This document shows, in pieces, positions 19,653 through 29,458 of a stretch of 64,000 nt of DNA. The notes under the pieces were generated by a model. That model was not told the DNA's origin, did no database searches, and was given only the letters and a program-made list of their open reading frames with translations. The number at the start of each line of letters is the position of its first letter. Positions within the stretch are counted from its first letter, which is position 1. Both the position numbers and the translations under genes were made by a program. Source of the stretch: Pseudomonas reinekei. Its GTDB lineage: Bacteria; Pseudomonadota; Gammaproteobacteria; Pseudomonadales; Pseudomonadaceae. The stretch is taken from positions 372,001-436,000 of the forward strand of contig NZ_MSTQ01000005.1 in assembly GCF_001945365.1 (NCBI RefSeq), in the 5' to 3' direction.

Positions 19653-19671
19653 GGGGCTTGCGGGGAGCGAT

Positions 19672-20130
19672 TCAGGCCTGGACCGAATCGGTTTCCTTGT
19701 GAGCGGTGTGCAGCACTTCGATCAGGCAGTCCTCCAGTTCGAAGCGCTCATGCAACAGGCCGCCAAGTTCCTTGAATTTCTCCGCGACACACTTCCCTTC
19801 ATCACACAGGTCGTTGAACGCGAGAAGTTTCTCGGTGATGACATCGATGCGCGGGTAAATGGTCTCGGCAAGTTCCAGACCACGCTTGTCGTTGAAGGCC
19901 TTGGCCTCGCCCGTCAGCTGTTCGTAGATCTCGAAGTGCCCGGCGGATACGTAGTCGACCAGCACGCCGCAGAATTCCTGCAAAGGCTTTCGGTTCTCAC
20001 CCAGCGCTTCAGGTTTTGCACCGAGCTTGTCGTAGGCGTCGATCAGCTCTTTGCGCTCCTGCAACCAGCGATCGATCAGCAGATGCACTCCACCCCAGCG
20101 TTCCTGAGCATTCTGACAACTTTCGAGCAT
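19672..20130 (-). CDS. rsd: Sigma-70 anti-sigma/regulator Rsd (AlgQ)
   Basis: Rsd/AlgQ-family protein that binds region 4 of the housekeeping sigma factor; AlgQ of P. aeruginosa influences alginate and other virulence traits. The start at 20130 ([20 protein letters not shown]) has an AGAGAG ribosome site and matches the family N-terminus, giving 152 residues. Helical throughout, with the conserved [15 protein letters not shown] and [20 protein letters not shown]. Lies between the FKBP and dsbB genes. Confidence 0.93.
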   Translation of the reverse strand: MLESCQNAQERWGGVHLLIDRWLQERKELIDAYDKLGAKPEALGENRKPLQEFCGVLVDYVSAGHFEIYEQLTGEAKAFNDKRGLELAETIYPRIDVITEKLLAFNDLCDEGKCVAEKFKELGGLLHERFELEDCLIEVLHTAHKETDSVQA

Positions 20131-20301
20131 GGTGATCTCTCTTCCCTTGTGGGTCAGCTGCTCTATGCCCGCTCGCCTCTTGTAATGGGCGGTCAGGCAG
20201 AGCGTCATCGAGCAACATGATTCCAATGACACGTGCGGGCCAGATTATGCCCGCACGACTGTGGCTTCAAGGTACGCAGGCGATAAAGTTCATACAAGTG
20301 T

Positions 20302-20853
20302 TTAATCACCCACCAGGGCCCGGTGCGACGAATCGCCGCCGAGCGGTCGCTGCAAGCTGTTGCGCACAAGTCGCAATAACTGAAATATCCCGAAAATCAT
20401 CATCGCCATGAAGAACAGCAGGCTCCATTCGGGCAGGCTCAGGTCGAACAATGTCCAGGCGATTTGCCCACAGTCAATCGTGCCCTTGAACATCAGTCGC
20501 ACGACACACGACCAGGGCGCGCTGGCGAACAGGTCAGTCAGATCCGGCACGCAGGTCGATAGCTGACGCGCCGGGTCGCTTTGCAGCAAGACCTGCCGCC
20601 ACGCCGTCACTGTGCCGGCCAGACTGCAAGCAAGACCCAGCAACCAATACAGGAACGACCCCAGGCGCCCCGGACCATGCACTGCCGCGATCAGGCAGAC
20701 GCCCATCAGCAACGCCAGGCAAAACCGCTGCAACAGACACAACCCGCAAGGCTTGAGGCCGACGGCGTATTCCAGGTAGTAAGACACGCCCAGCACCAGG
20801 GCACCCGCGATGAAAAGCGTAAAAAACAAGGAGCGTGAACAGGCCAACGACAT
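20302..20853 (-). CDS. dsbB: Disulfide bond formation protein DsbB (DsbH type)
   Basis: Inner-membrane quinone reductase that reoxidises the thiol oxidase DsbA. The 183-residue protein has four hydrophobic helices; the first periplasmic loop carries the Cys36-Gly-Leu-Cys39 pair, and the second loop has Cys100 (QLSTCVPDL) and Cys127 (GTIDCGQIAW) with an additional Cys115. The locus matches the second DsbB (dsbH) of P. aeruginosa next to rsd and hemY. No dsbA gene is adjacent. Confidence 0.92.
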   Translation of the reverse strand: MSLACSRSLFFTLFIAGALVLGVSYYLEYAVGLKPCGLCLLQRFCLALLMGVCLIAAVHGPGRLGSFLYWLLGLACSLAGTVTAWRQVLLQSDPARQLSTCVPDLTDLFASAPWSCVVRLMFKGTIDCGQIAWTLFDLSLPEWSLLFFMAMMIFGIFQLLRLVRNSLQRPLGGDSSHRALVGD

Positions 20854-21023
20854 GGCTTTTCCGTAACAATTAAGGACAGACAGCTACGGTAGAGGAAAGC
20901 GCGCCAGCCTTTCAAGGCAGGGGGACAGCGACACTTCAGCAGGAACGTAGGGAATTCCCGACAGGAGTTAGAGGATTGGATGTAGTCGCTTGTAGGACTC
21001 TGCTTAAGTTGCGACAGGAAGAC

Positions 21024-21050
21024 AAAAACAGGGTGATTTTCGCCACCCTG
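21024..21050 (-). terminator. Terminator of the hemCDXY operon
   Basis: Read on the minus strand: stem CAGGGTG / CACCCTG with an 8-nt loop followed by TTTTTGTC, about 55 bp beyond the hemY stop. Confidence 0.85.
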
Positions 21051-21071
21051 AGCTGCCTTCCGTGCAGCTTC

Positions 21072-21092
21072 CTGTAGGGGCTGCTCCTACAG
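21072..21092. repeat. Short palindromic repeat
   Basis: CTGTAGGGGCTGCTCCTACAG, an imperfect palindrome of REP type, located between hemY and its terminator. Confidence 0.55.
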
Positions 21093-21102
21093 CGTTAAAC
21101 CA

Positions 21103-22341
21103 TCAAGCGCGAGCGAGGACCGGCAACGGAGCCGCCAACAGGCGCTCATCCAGCATGCCCAGGCCTTCCTGGAACAGCTGATTGCTGCGTTCGGTGTCGC
21201 CCATTTGCGCCAGCAGCCGCGCCAGCTCGGCACAGGCTTCCGGGTTGCGCTGCACTCGCAGACTGCTTTCCAGGTAGTCCCGGGCCTTGCCCCACAGGCT
21301 GGCTTGCAGACACAAGCGCCCCAGGGTCAGCAACAGGCTCGGATCGGCAGGATGTTCCTTGAGCCAGCTTTCGGCGAGTTGTAGCTGACGCGCCGGATCA
21401 CTGCCACGCACCAACCCGTAGAGGCGCGCCAGATGGCTGTCGTAGCTGCGCTTGAGTGCAGTGCGCAAGACGTCTTCGGCCTCGGCCTGAGCGCCGAGTT
21501 GGCGCAGTTGCTCGGCGTAAGCCAGCACCAGTTGCGGTTCCTGACGCTGAGCAGACGTCAGCTGCTGCCAGGCGCGTTCGAGGGCCTGCAAACCGACGGC
21601 TCCATCCGCGTCCTGATGCGCTGCCAGGGACAGATTCTCACCCCAGGCGCGGCGCTCCAGTTCAGCCAGTTCGGCCTTGGGCAGGACTTTATCCTTGCGC
21701 AACTCAGGCAGCAGGCGGATTACCGCCGACCAATCGCCCCGTTGTTGATGCAGGCGTTGCAACTGGCGCAGCGTCTGCGCGTTATGCGGGTGACGCTCGT
21801 GCATCGCTTGCAGGGTGGCGAGGGCACCCTCGGTATCGCCACGGTCGGTCTGCAATTGCGCATGACTCAAGGCTATCGCCAATTCGGCCTGAGGTTGACG
21901 CTCCAGTGCACGCTCCAGAAGGTTGTCACTCTCTTCGTAATGACCCTGTTCGTTCGCCGCGCGGGCAGCGCCGAGGTAGTACAGCAGCGGTTGACGCTCG
22001 GCTTCCGCGGCGCGATGCAGATGACGCTGCGCACTGGCCCAGCGACCTTCGGCCAGGTCCAGTTGCCCGTGCTCGATGGCCACCTGTACCCGACGACTGC
22101 GATTGCGCCGCGACCAAGGATTGACCACGCCGCTGGATGTCATCACCAACTCGATCAACGCCTTGATCCCCCAGAACACCAGCCAGAGCACCGCCACCAA
22201 CGCCAGTGTGGCCCACAGGCTCGACTCGAAGCGGAAGCTCTTGTAAGCAATCAGCACGTAACCGGAATGCTCGGCGATGGCCAGACCCAGTGCGGCCGCG
22301 GCCGCGATGACCAGGAACACGATCACATAGAGGCGTTTCAT
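21103..22341 (-). CDS. hemY: HemY, TPR membrane protein of heme operon
   Basis: HemY of the proteobacterial hemCDXY operon, 412 residues. Two membrane helices at the N-terminus (about residues 1-25 and 40-65) anchor a cytoplasmic domain of repeated TPR helices (for example AIEHGQLDLAEGRWASAQRH, YLGAARAANEQGHYEESDNL, LLLTLGRLCLQASLWGKARD). Despite the shared symbol it is not the protoporphyrinogen oxidase of Bacillus. Suggested to organise late heme-pathway steps, unproven. Its ATG overlaps the TGA of hemX (ATGA at 22338-22341). Confidence 0.94.
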   Translation of the reverse strand: MKRLYVIVFLVIAAAAALGLAIAEHSGYVLIAYKSFRFESSLWATLALVAVLWLVFWGIKALIELVMTSSGVVNPWSRRNRSRRVQVAIEHGQLDLAEGRWASAQRHLHRAAEAERQPLLYYLGAARAANEQGHYEESDNLLERALERQPQAELAIALSHAQLQTDRGDTEGALATLQAMHERHPHNAQTLRQLQRLHQQRGDWSAVIRLLPELRKDKVLPKAELAELERRAWGENLSLAAHQDADGAVGLQALERAWQQLTSAQRQEPQLVLAYAEQLRQLGAQAEAEDVLRTALKRSYDSHLARLYGLVRGSDPARQLQLAESWLKEHPADPSLLLTLGRLCLQASLWGKARDYLESSLRVQRNPEACAELARLLAQMGDTERSNQLFQEGLGMLDERLLAAPLPVLARA

Positions 22342-23498
22342 GGGGTAGCCTCCTGCGCGGCATTCGCAGCAGGCTTGGCCAGCGGCTTGACCGAGTCCTC
22401 GGCATTGACGTTACGCCGTTCCAGATAACCTTGCACCGCACTCAGGGTGCCGGTCAGGTCCGGGGTGACCACGGTGACTGGCTGCTTGCTGAGTTCGGCC
22501 ACCTGCTCGAGCATCACTTTGCTCTGCGGGTTGTCCGGGTTGAAGTTGCCCTTGAGCACATCCCGCGCCTCGTCCAGCGCTTGGGTATACACCGCGGCCT
22601 GACCATTGAGCGCAGCCCATTGCGCCTGCTCCAGCGCCAGGCTCAGCGCCAGCCGTACTTGGCTCAGGCTCTGTCCGGCCAGCAAGGGACGGACATTCTT
22701 GTCGGCGTTGAAATCGATGCGGATGTAGCGCGAAATCTGCTCCCACCATTGTGCCCAGCGGCTGGCGCCGTCGCCATCGGCAGTCAGCCCCAGCAGGGAT
22801 TCGCCGCGATCCTTGTACTCGGGCGCGAGCTCGGTGAGGCTGATGACCTGGTCACGCAGCGCTCCCAGTCGAAGGAACAAACCGGTGCGATCCGGCTGCT
22901 CGGTGCTGCGCAAGGCCACCAGGGTTTTTGCCACTTGCTCGCGAGCGGCGAAGGCACCGGGGTCATTCTGTTCGCGGAGAATTTCGTCGGCGCCTTGCAC
23001 CAACGCCTGGGCGCTGCTGATGTCCTGCAATGCCGACAATCGAAGACTGGCCAGACGCAATAAATGCTCGGCCTCGGCCAGACGCCAATCCTTGCGGCTC
23101 GCGCCGAGGATCGTTTCCAGGCGTTGATTGAGTTTCTGTTGATCCCCCTGCAACTGGACCACCAGGCGGCTGCGCTCTTCCAGCACATCGGCGCCCGGCA
23201 GTTGCTCCAGACGTGCACTCAAGCGTTGTTCATTGAGCTTCAGGCTTTGCGCCTCGTCGCCCAACGCCTGCACCTGGCTCAGTTGCTGTTGATGGGTCGC
23301 CTGCAGGTGACGCACCTGCCAGACACCCCATCCACCGACCGCGACACCGGCGGCGCCCAGCAGCAGCGCGACGATTGCCAGCCCATTGCCTCGGCGCTGC
23401 TCTGCAGCAGGGGGAAGCGGCGCTTCATTAACAGGCACATCAACCGGCGCATCAAGCACAGGCCGCGAGTCATCTTTAGGCAAGGCTGTTTCGCTCAC
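22338..23498 (-). CDS. hemX: HemX, membrane protein of heme operon
   Basis: 386-residue HemX protein, once annotated as uroporphyrinogen-III methyltransferase but without the SAM-dependent methylase domain. A Pro-rich cytoplasmic N-terminus (about 1-35) is followed by one membrane helix (GLAIVALLLGAAGVAVGGWG) and a long coiled-coil (QQQLSQVQALGDEAQSLKLN), then a helical domain with the conserved WAQWWEQISRYIRIDF. Third gene of the hemC-D-X-Y operon, 16 bp after hemD and overlapping hemY by 4 bp. Confidence 0.93.
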   Translation of the reverse strand: MSETALPKDDSRPVLDAPVDVPVNEAPLPPAAEQRRGNGLAIVALLLGAAGVAVGGWGVWQVRHLQATHQQQLSQVQALGDEAQSLKLNEQRLSARLEQLPGADVLEERSRLVVQLQGDQQKLNQRLETILGASRKDWRLAEAEHLLRLASLRLSALQDISSAQALVQGADEILREQNDPGAFAAREQVAKTLVALRSTEQPDRTGLFLRLGALRDQVISLTELAPEYKDRGESLLGLTADGDGASRWAQWWEQISRYIRIDFNADKNVRPLLAGQSLSQVRLALSLALEQAQWAALNGQAAVYTQALDEARDVLKGNFNPDNPQSKVMLEQVAELSKQPVTVVTPDLTGTLSAVQGYLERRNVNAEDSVKPLAKPAANAAQEATP

Positions 23499-23514
23499 GT
23501 ATCCATCCTTTGCA

Positions 23515-24282
23515 TTAGAGAACGGGCTCGGGATGCTCCCGTAGCGCCGTCAGCAATGCCGCGGCACTGGCGCCACGACAATCCACAACTGTTATGGCCC
23601 CGGCGGCACGAGCCAGCTCGGCGACCCTGGGGCTTGGTACAAACAACGGCAACCGCGCCAACTGCGGCCAGGCATCGCCGGCCAACTGATGCAGGTGCTC
23701 GAAACCCTGTCCACTGCTGACCACCAGCGCGTTCAGGCGTTCCGCTTCAATCCGCTGCGACAACGCTGCCGGCGGGTACTGTGGCAGTTCGCGACGATAC
23801 AATTCCAGATATTCGACACTAGCACCTCGCTCACGCAAGCGCTCGGCCAGCAGCTCGCGCCCACCCTCGCCACGAAGAATCAGTACCCGTGGATCAGGCA
23901 GCGCGATCACCTCGCGCAACCGTGGCAATTCAAGCAAGGCCTCGCTGTCATCGCCGGTCTCGGGGAAGCTCACGCCCAGGCCGCGCGCCTCGAGGATCTG
24001 CGCAGTGGCCGCACCGACACTGAACCACTTCACATGCCCTGGTTGCAGGCCGAGCCGGTCGAGCAATTCGACGCCTCTTCGTGCAGCAGGTTTACTGACT
24101 ACGATCACGGCGCAATAGCGGTCCAGTTCCCGAATCACGTCGAGCATTGTCTCAGAGGCCGGGATCGGCACTATGTCCAAAAGCGGCAGACTGCTGCTGA
24201 AAATCCCCTGCTCGGCCAGGCAGCGGCTCAGCGCCGCCGAGTCATCCGCCGGACGCGTCAGCAGCAGGCGCCAACCCGTCAC
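23515..24282 (-). CDS. hemD: Uroporphyrinogen-III synthase
   Basis: Closes and isomerises hydroxymethylbilane to uroporphyrinogen III. The 255-residue product starts [19 protein letters not shown], typical for the fold, and has the two-domain alternating arrangement with weak overall conservation usual for HemD ([33 protein letters not shown]). Its start codon overlaps the hemC stop (ATGA at 24279-24282), matching product flow, since HemC supplies its unstable substrate. Confidence 0.93.
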   Translation of the reverse strand: MTGWRLLLTRPADDSAALSRCLAEQGIFSSSLPLLDIVPIPASETMLDVIRELDRYCAVIVVSKPAARRGVELLDRLGLQPGHVKWFSVGAATAQILEARGLGVSFPETGDDSEALLELPRLREVIALPDPRVLILRGEGGRELLAERLRERGASVEYLELYRRELPQYPPAALSQRIEAERLNALVVSSGQGFEHLHQLAGDAWPQLARLPLFVPSPRVAELARAAGAITVVDCRGASAAALLTALREHPEPVL

Positions 24283-25220
24283 TCGTGACCTGCCTCGCCG
24301 TAGACCGCCTTGAGAATGTCAGCGGCGCCCTGGCTCAAAAGATCTTCGGCCACTTGCACGCCCAACGCTTCGGCAGCGCCATGTGACGCGCGGGCATCGG
24401 CACTGAGCAGCAGGCCGCCACTCGGGTCGCCCACCAGGCCTCGCAGCCAGACCTGCTCGCCTTCAAGCACGGCGTAGCAGGCGATTGGCACCTGGCAGCC
24501 GCCATTGAGGTGTTTGTTGAGGGCTCGTTCGGCGGTCACGCGGATGGCGGTGTCCTGATGATGCAGCGGCGCCAGCAGCGCGTGAATCTCGCTGTCGGCA
24601 GTACGGCATTCGATCCCCACAGCACCCTGGCCACCAGCCGGCAAGCTGTCGTCGACACTGATGGCCGAGGTGATGCGATCTTCAAAGCCCAGCCGGATCA
24701 AACCGGCAGCGGCGAGAATAATGGCGTCGTATTCGCCCGCGTCCAGTTTGGCCAGACGGGTGTTGACGTTGCCGCGCAGGAAACGGATTTCCAGGTCCGG
24801 CCGACGGGTCAGCAACTGGGCCTGACGGCGCAGGCTCGACGTGCCGACGATACTGCCTTGCGGCAACTCATTGAGACTGGCGTAAGTATTGGAGACGAAC
24901 GCATCGCGCGGGTCTTCGCGCTCGCAGATGCAGAACAGGCCGAGCCCTTCGGGGAAGTCCATCGGCACATCCTTCATGGAATGCACCGCGATGTCGGCTT
25001 CGTTCTCCAGCAGCGCGGTTTCCAGTTCCTTGACGAACAGGCCCTTGCCACCGATTTTCGACAACGGCGAGTCGAGCAGCTTGTCGCCCCGACTGACCAT
25101 CGGGACCAACGTCACGAGCAGCCCCGGATGGGCCTCTTCCAGACGGGCTTTGACGTATTCGGCCTGCCACAGGGCGAGAGCACTTTTGCGGGTGGCGATG
25201 CGGATCTGGCGAGAGGACAT
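24279..25220 (-). CDS. hemC: Porphobilinogen deaminase (hydroxymethylbilane synthase)
   Basis: Joins four porphobilinogens into hydroxymethylbilane. 313 residues, normal length. Cys242 in [13 protein letters not shown] is the dipyrromethane cofactor attachment site and Asp84 in HSMKDVP is the catalytic acid; [14 protein letters not shown] and [10 protein letters not shown] supply cofactor- and substrate-binding arginines. First gene of the hemCDXY operon. About 140 bp separate it from algR, which lies upstream on the same strand. Confidence 0.97.
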   Translation of the reverse strand: MSSRQIRIATRKSALALWQAEYVKARLEEAHPGLLVTLVPMVSRGDKLLDSPLSKIGGKGLFVKELETALLENEADIAVHSMKDVPMDFPEGLGLFCICEREDPRDAFVSNTYASLNELPQGSIVGTSSLRRQAQLLTRRPDLEIRFLRGNVNTRLAKLDAGEYDAIILAAAGLIRLGFEDRITSAISVDDSLPAGGQGAVGIECRTADSEIHALLAPLHHQDTAIRVTAERALNKHLNGGCQVPIACYAVLEGEQVWLRGLVGDPSGGLLLSADARASHGAAEALGVQVAEDLLSQGAADILKAVYGEAGHE

Positions 25221-25358
25221 GGATCAATCCGTGCTGAAAAGATACGACGGATAATAACAGCTCAGCCAAATCCACTTTGACTTGTATCAGAAACTACTCG
25301 GCCTCCCTGGCCCCGGATATCCGGCAATCGGGTGTGACACTCGTCTGCGGACAGCGAA

Positions 25359-26105
25359 TTAAAGCTGTTGCATCATTTTCCGCACGCCGGCTACATGACG
25401 TCGACTGACGATCAATGCGTCACCGTTCAGGCCTTTGAGGAACAGCTGGAAATGCCCAAGCGGAGTGCGTTGCAAGCGCTCGATACGCTCACGAGCCACC
25501 AGCGCGTTGCGGTGGATACGCACAAAACGGTCACCGAATTCGTCTTCGAGGGCCTTGAGTGGCTCATCGAGCAACACTTCGCCCGCTTCATGACGCAAGG
25601 TCACGTATTTGTGATCCGCGATGAAGTAAACCACCTGATCCAGCGGAATCAGCTCGATCCCTTTACGAGTTCGGGCGCTGATGTGGCTGCGGGGACCACT
25701 GCCACTTTCGGCGGCGGGGCGGGTCAGGGCCGAGAGTTGAACGCGATTGGGGCGTTCGGCTTTTTTTAACGCGTCATGTAAATGTTCAGTTCTCACAGGT
25801 TTCACCAGATAGCCTACGGCGCTGGCCTGTAAGGCTTCCACGGCAAATTCATCGGGCCCGGTGCAAAACACCACGGCGGGCGGAGTTTCGCGTTCGCACA
25901 ATCGCGCAGCCACTTGCAGGCCATCGAGGCCCGGCATCCGGATATCGAGCAGCACGATGTCCGGCTTGTGGCTGTCGATCAGTGCCAACGCTTCTTCGCC
26001 ATTCGTGGCGCTGGGCTCCAGGACACTGTATCCCTCGAGTTCGCCAACCATTCGGCTCAGGCGCTCGCGGGCTAGGGGGTCGTCATCAACGATCAGGACA
26101 TTCAT
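25359..26105 (-). CDS. algR: Response regulator AlgR (LytTR family)
   Basis: Two-component regulator of alginate, motility and virulence genes in Pseudomonas. The ATG at 26105 gives 248 residues. The receiver domain has the acidic pocket VDDDP and phosphoacceptor Asp54 (VLLDIRMPG), Thr/Lys switch residues (CTGPDEF, GYLVKPV); the C-terminal LytTR DNA-binding domain covers about 140-248 (IELIPLDQVVYFIADHKYVT, FVRIHRNALVARERIERL). Normally its kinase gene algZ/fimS lies immediately upstream. Here only the kinase's 3' end is left, overlapping the algR start by ATGA, so phosphorylation by AlgZ is probably lost and expression depends on sequence now fused upstream. Confidence 0.96.
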   Translation of the reverse strand: MNVLIVDDDPLARERLSRMVGELEGYSVLEPSATNGEEALALIDSHKPDIVLLDIRMPGLDGLQVAARLCERETPPAVVFCTGPDEFAVEALQASAVGYLVKPVRTEHLHDALKKAERPNRVQLSALTRPAAESGSGPRSHISARTRKGIELIPLDQVVYFIADHKYVTLRHEAGEVLLDEPLKALEDEFGDRFVRIHRNALVARERIERLQRTPLGHFQLFLKGLNGDALIVSRRHVAGVRKMMQQL

Positions 26106-26329
26106 ATTGCGCTGGATTCCTGCGTGAGTCTCGCACAAGGATAGCGTAGACAGGTGAAGTGACGTCCGTCACCGCGATCCACGCTAAGACTAGCGCGAGC
26201 GTCAAAAAGTGCCGCTGGTCGGGCAGCTAAATTTTCATCTGCCGGGCGATTAGCGGCCCAGGCCCGCTTTGGCGACACATCGCCACAGGGTTTGCTGATA
26301 CGCAATATGAACACCCCCTCTTCTTCTAG
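26102..26329 (-). pseudogene. algZ: 3' remnant of sensor kinase gene algZ/fimS
   Basis: A frame open from just after a stop at 26330-26332 reads about 75 residues (LEEEGVFILRISKPCGDV, then AALFDARASLSVDRGDGRHF and TCLRYPCARLTQESSAI) before a TGA that overlaps the algR ATG. The pattern of a strand, then an 'AARxAALFDARASL' helix, then a final pair of strands ending in RYP is that of a LytS-type histidine kinase ATPase C-terminus. Gene position, strand, and ATGA coupling to algR match algZ/fimS. The kinase's membrane domain, H-box and N/G boxes are not present anywhere between algR and argH, so this is a deletion remnant. Assignment is by position and pattern, not by alignment. Confidence 0.68.
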
Positions 26330-26560
26330 TCAGCCTTGGCACCGGGAAGTGCGCTGATCCTACTGTCCAACTGTAGACGGTTGCCGAGACGATATTGCTC
26401 AATTGAAAAATATCGTTATGCAATTTGCACAAGGTCTGTATCCGTCACGACTTACGACATGAAAAACCAGTCGACCAGTGTCACCGACACGATTGGCAAC
26501 CCTGTTATTATCCGCGCCAGCTTTCAACGCCATCTTTCTTCAGCCGATACGAGCGAATTC

Positions 26561-27955
26561 ATGAGCACTGACAAGACCAATCAGTCCTGGGGCGGCCGCT
26601 TCAGTGAACCCGTCGACGCCTTCGTCGCCCGCTTCACCGCCTCCGTCACCTTCGACCAGCGCCTGTATCGCCACGACATCATGGGCTCCATTGCCCACGC
26701 GACCATGCTGGCCAAGGTTGGCGTGCTCACCGATGCCGAGCGCGACAGCATCATCGATGGCCTGAAGACCATCCAGGGTGAAATCGAGGCCGGTCAGTTC
26801 GATTGGCGCGTCGACCTCGAAGACGTGCACATGAACATCGAGGCGCGTCTGACCGACCGCATCGGCGTGACCGGCAAAAAGCTGCACACCGGACGCAGCC
26901 GCAACGATCAGGTCGCCACCGACATCCGCTTGTGGCTGCGCGACGAGATCGACCTGATCCTGAGTGAAATCACGCGCTTGCAAAAAGGCTTGCTGGAGCA
27001 AGCCGAGCGTGAAGCCGCCAGCATCATGCCCGGCTTCACCCACCTGCAAACTGCCCAGCCGGTGACCTTCGGGCACCACATGCTGGCCTGGTTCGAAATG
27101 CTCAGCCGCGACTATGAGCGCCTGGTCGACTGCCGCAAGCGCACCAACCGCATGCCTCTTGGCAGCGCCGCGCTGGCGGGCACCACCTACCCGATCGACC
27201 GCGAATACACCGCACAACTGCTGGGCTTCGACGCCGTCGGCGGCAACTCGCTGGACAACGTGTCCGATCGCGATTTCGCCATCGAATTCTGCTCCGCCGC
27301 CAGCATTGCAATGATGCACCTGTCGCGTTTCTCCGAGGAACTGGTGCTGTGGACCAGCGCGCAGTTCCAGTTTATCGATCTGCCGGACCGTTTCTGCACC
27401 GGCAGCTCGATCATGCCGCAAAAGAAAAACCCGGACGTCCCGGAGCTGGTGCGTGGCAAGACCGGCCGTGTGTTCGGCGCGCTGATGGGCCTGCTGACCC
27501 TGATGAAAGGCCAGCCGCTGGCCTACAACAAGGACAACCAGGAAGACAAGGAACCGTTGTTCGACGCCGCCGATACCCTGCGCGACTCGCTGCGCGCCTT
27601 CGCCGACATGATTCCGGCGATCAAGCCCAAGCACGCGATGATGCGTGAAGCGGCACTGCGCGGCTTCTCCACTGCCACTGACCTGGCCGACTACCTGGTG
27701 CGCCGTGGCCTGCCGTTCCGTGATTGCCACGAAATCGTCGGTCATGCCGTGAAGTACGGCGTGGAAAGCGGCAAGGACCTGGCGGAAATGAGCCTTGATG
27801 AACTGCGCAAGTTCAGCGACCAGATCGATCAGGACGTGTTTGCCGTGCTGACCCTGGAAGGCTCGGTCAATGCCCGTAACCACATCGGCGGCACCGCGCC
27901 GGCGCAGGTGAAGGCAGCCGTGGTGCGTGGCCAGGCGTTGATCGCCAGCCGCTAG
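26561..27955 (+). CDS. argH: Argininosuccinate lyase
   Basis: Last step of arginine synthesis: splits argininosuccinate into arginine and fumarate. The ATG at 26561 ([20 protein letters not shown]) matches the family start; the 225 open nt upstream are not conserved protein. 464 residues, normal length. Family signature [12 protein letters not shown] at about 281-292 with the catalytic serine, plus [11 protein letters not shown] (111-120) and the [12 protein letters not shown] segment. Divergent from algR; the intervening space is shortened by loss of algZ. Confidence 0.97.
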   Translation: MSTDKTNQSWGGRFSEPVDAFVARFTASVTFDQRLYRHDIMGSIAHATMLAKVGVLTDAERDSIIDGLKTIQGEIEAGQFDWRVDLEDVHMNIEARLTDRIGVTGKKLHTGRSRNDQVATDIRLWLRDEIDLILSEITRLQKGLLEQAEREAASIMPGFTHLQTAQPVTFGHHMLAWFEMLSRDYERLVDCRKRTNRMPLGSAALAGTTYPIDREYTAQLLGFDAVGGNSLDNVSDRDFAIEFCSAASIAMMHLSRFSEELVLWTSAQFQFIDLPDRFCTGSSIMPQKKNPDVPELVRGKTGRVFGALMGLLTLMKGQPLAYNKDNQEDKEPLFDAADTLRDSLRAFADMIPAIKPKHAMMREAALRGFSTATDLADYLVRRGLPFRDCHEIVGHAVKYGVESGKDLAEMSLDELRKFSDQIDQDVFAVLTLEGSVNARNHIGGTAPAQVKAAVVRGQALIASR

Positions 27956-27967
27956 ATCGCCAAAAGC

Positions 27968-28050
27968 TTCGCGAGCAGGCTCGCTCCCACAGTTGACCGA
28001 GTTCTTTCAGAAAGAATGTGCTCGAATGTGGGAGCGAGCCTGCTCGCGAA
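27968..28050. repeat. REPIN (two inverted REP units)
   Basis: TTCGCGAGCAGGCTCGCTCC (from 27968) and its inverse GGAGCGAGCCTGCTCGCGAA (ending 28050) separated by a spacer of about 34 bp, between the convergent argH and GST genes. Confidence 0.87.
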
Positions 28051-28074
28051 GGCGGCCTTAAAAGCGCTACAAAC

Positions 28075-28734
28075 CTACTTCCTGGCCGCGATCATCGCCA
28101 TGAACGCCGGCATGGCCGCTTCCTTGTCAGCCGCAATCCGCTGCACATTCGGATTCTGTTCCAGCCGTTGCAACAGTGCCTTGGCCGCCGGCAGCTCGGC
28201 GAGCAAATCGATGTCAAACAATTTCTTGGCGACCCCGCAAGCCAACGGCACGCTGTACAGGAAATATAAATCCGCCACACTCAAACGGTCGCCCGCGACG
28301 TAGGGGCTGAATTTGCCGTGCCTGCCCAGGGAAGCGATGCCGAGCAGTAACTCGGCCTTGGTCTTTTCCTTGATCGCATCAGGCAGTGTCATGCCGAAAA
28401 ATGCCTCCGCATAGCAAGCCCGGCCCGGCAGTTCGATATACAGCTCGATCTCCTTGGCCAACGCCAACACCTGCGCCCGCTCAAAAGGATCACTTGGCAG
28501 CAGCGGTGTGCCTTTCTGGCTTTGCTCGATGTATTCGAGAATCACACTGGTTTCATTGATGAAACCCTGCTCGGCGCCTAATACCGGTACTTTCCCACGC
28601 GGGCTGATGGTGAGGGCTTGCGGGGTTTGCCCGGCATAAAACGGCACTTCTTCAAACGGCAGGCCTTTTTCCAGCAGTGCCAGTTTGACCATGTTGTAAT
28701 AGTTGCTGACAGCGAATCCATAAAGCTTGAGCAT
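28075..28734 (-). CDS. Glutathione S-transferase family protein
   Basis: Cytosolic GST of 219 residues. N-terminal thioredoxin-like domain: MLKLYGFAVSNYYNMVKLAL, with the conserved cis-Pro segment SPRGKVPVLGAEQGFINETS that binds the gamma-glutamyl group of glutathione; C-terminal all-helical domain with SVADLYFLYSVPLA. The start is the ATG at 28734; a GTG one codon earlier is possible. Substrate unknown. Monocistronic by context. Confidence 0.92.
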   Translation of the reverse strand: MLKLYGFAVSNYYNMVKLALLEKGLPFEEVPFYAGQTPQALTISPRGKVPVLGAEQGFINETSVILEYIEQSQKGTPLLPSDPFERAQVLALAKEIELYIELPGRACYAEAFFGMTLPDAIKEKTKAELLLGIASLGRHGKFSPYVAGDRLSVADLYFLYSVPLACGVAKKLFDIDLLAELPAAKALLQRLEQNPNVQRIAADKEAAMPAFMAMIAARK

Positions 28735-28858
28735 CACATAGCCTCCAGGCCGTGCGGGGTGGGCAGTGCCCTTTTATAGATCGCTCCGTGGTTTCTTGCC
28801 AGCAGCATCACGCGCCTGAATACGGGTAAACTGGCCACCTTTCCCCAAGGAGCCTGCC

Positions 28859-29143
28859 ATGAGCGAGCCAACCGATATCGACGCCGACGAAGAAGAGTTC
28901 GCCGAAAATACCCTGGTCGAAGCCATCGAAAACCAGATCGAAAGCGACAACCCGCCAGCGGCCAAGGCAACGTTCAACAAGCTGACCCTGGTGGGCTACG
29001 AGCGTGAGGAAATCCTCAACCTGATGGCCCACGTTTTGGCGGTGGAAATCGACGCAATCCTCGAAGAAGACCGCGCGTTCAATACCGAATGGTACGAAGC
29101 GGCCCTGCGCGCGCTGCCAGAACTGCCACCGGAAAAGAAATAA
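28859..29143 (+). CDS. Conserved small acidic protein
   Basis: 94-residue acidic helical protein, beginning MSEPTDIDADEEEFAENTLV, with a middle segment LTLVGYEREEILNLMAHVLA that looks well conserved and a Pro-rich end. An AAGGAG ribosome site lies before the ATG. I do not recognise a named family with certainty. Its helical core with EIDAILEEDRAFN suggests a small protein-binding or regulatory role. It stands alone between the GST gene and TIGR02647. Confidence 0.82.
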   Translation: MSEPTDIDADEEEFAENTLVEAIENQIESDNPPAAKATFNKLTLVGYEREEILNLMAHVLAVEIDAILEEDRAFNTEWYEAALRALPELPPEKK

Positions 29144-29458
29144 GCATCGACATCAATTTCTGTGGCGAGGGAGCTTGCTCCCGCCGGGTCGCGAAGGGGG
29201 CCCGAAGCGTTGCGTCTGCTTCGCAGTCGAGCGGGCACAAGCGCCATCGCCACACGAATGCTGCTCCACACAATTTGTTGCCAATCCGTCCTGCTGCCTC
29301 CCAGACCCTGACTACACTGCAAACACCCCGCTGCCACACGGCCCGACGGGGAATGCTGCCCAAGGCGAAAAAACCCTGTCGCGAGCACTGGACATGCCGC
29401 ACAAGCGGGTTCACCTTAGGAGCGCTGTCGTCCAATTCCTAGAAAGTCTGGAGTCCTT
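29144..29458. other. Intergenic region with a REP unit
   Basis: About 315 bp with no convincing gene. It opens with the REP-type palindrome TGTGGCGAGGGAGCTTGCTCCC (near 29160-29182) and includes a GC-rich stretch to about 29270; the rest presumably holds the promoter of the TIGR02647 gene. Confidence 0.55.

Noticed and set aside
26540..27883. 447-codon minus-strand frame opposite argH
   Set aside because: Shadow frame; argH has its full signature and correct length on the plus strand.
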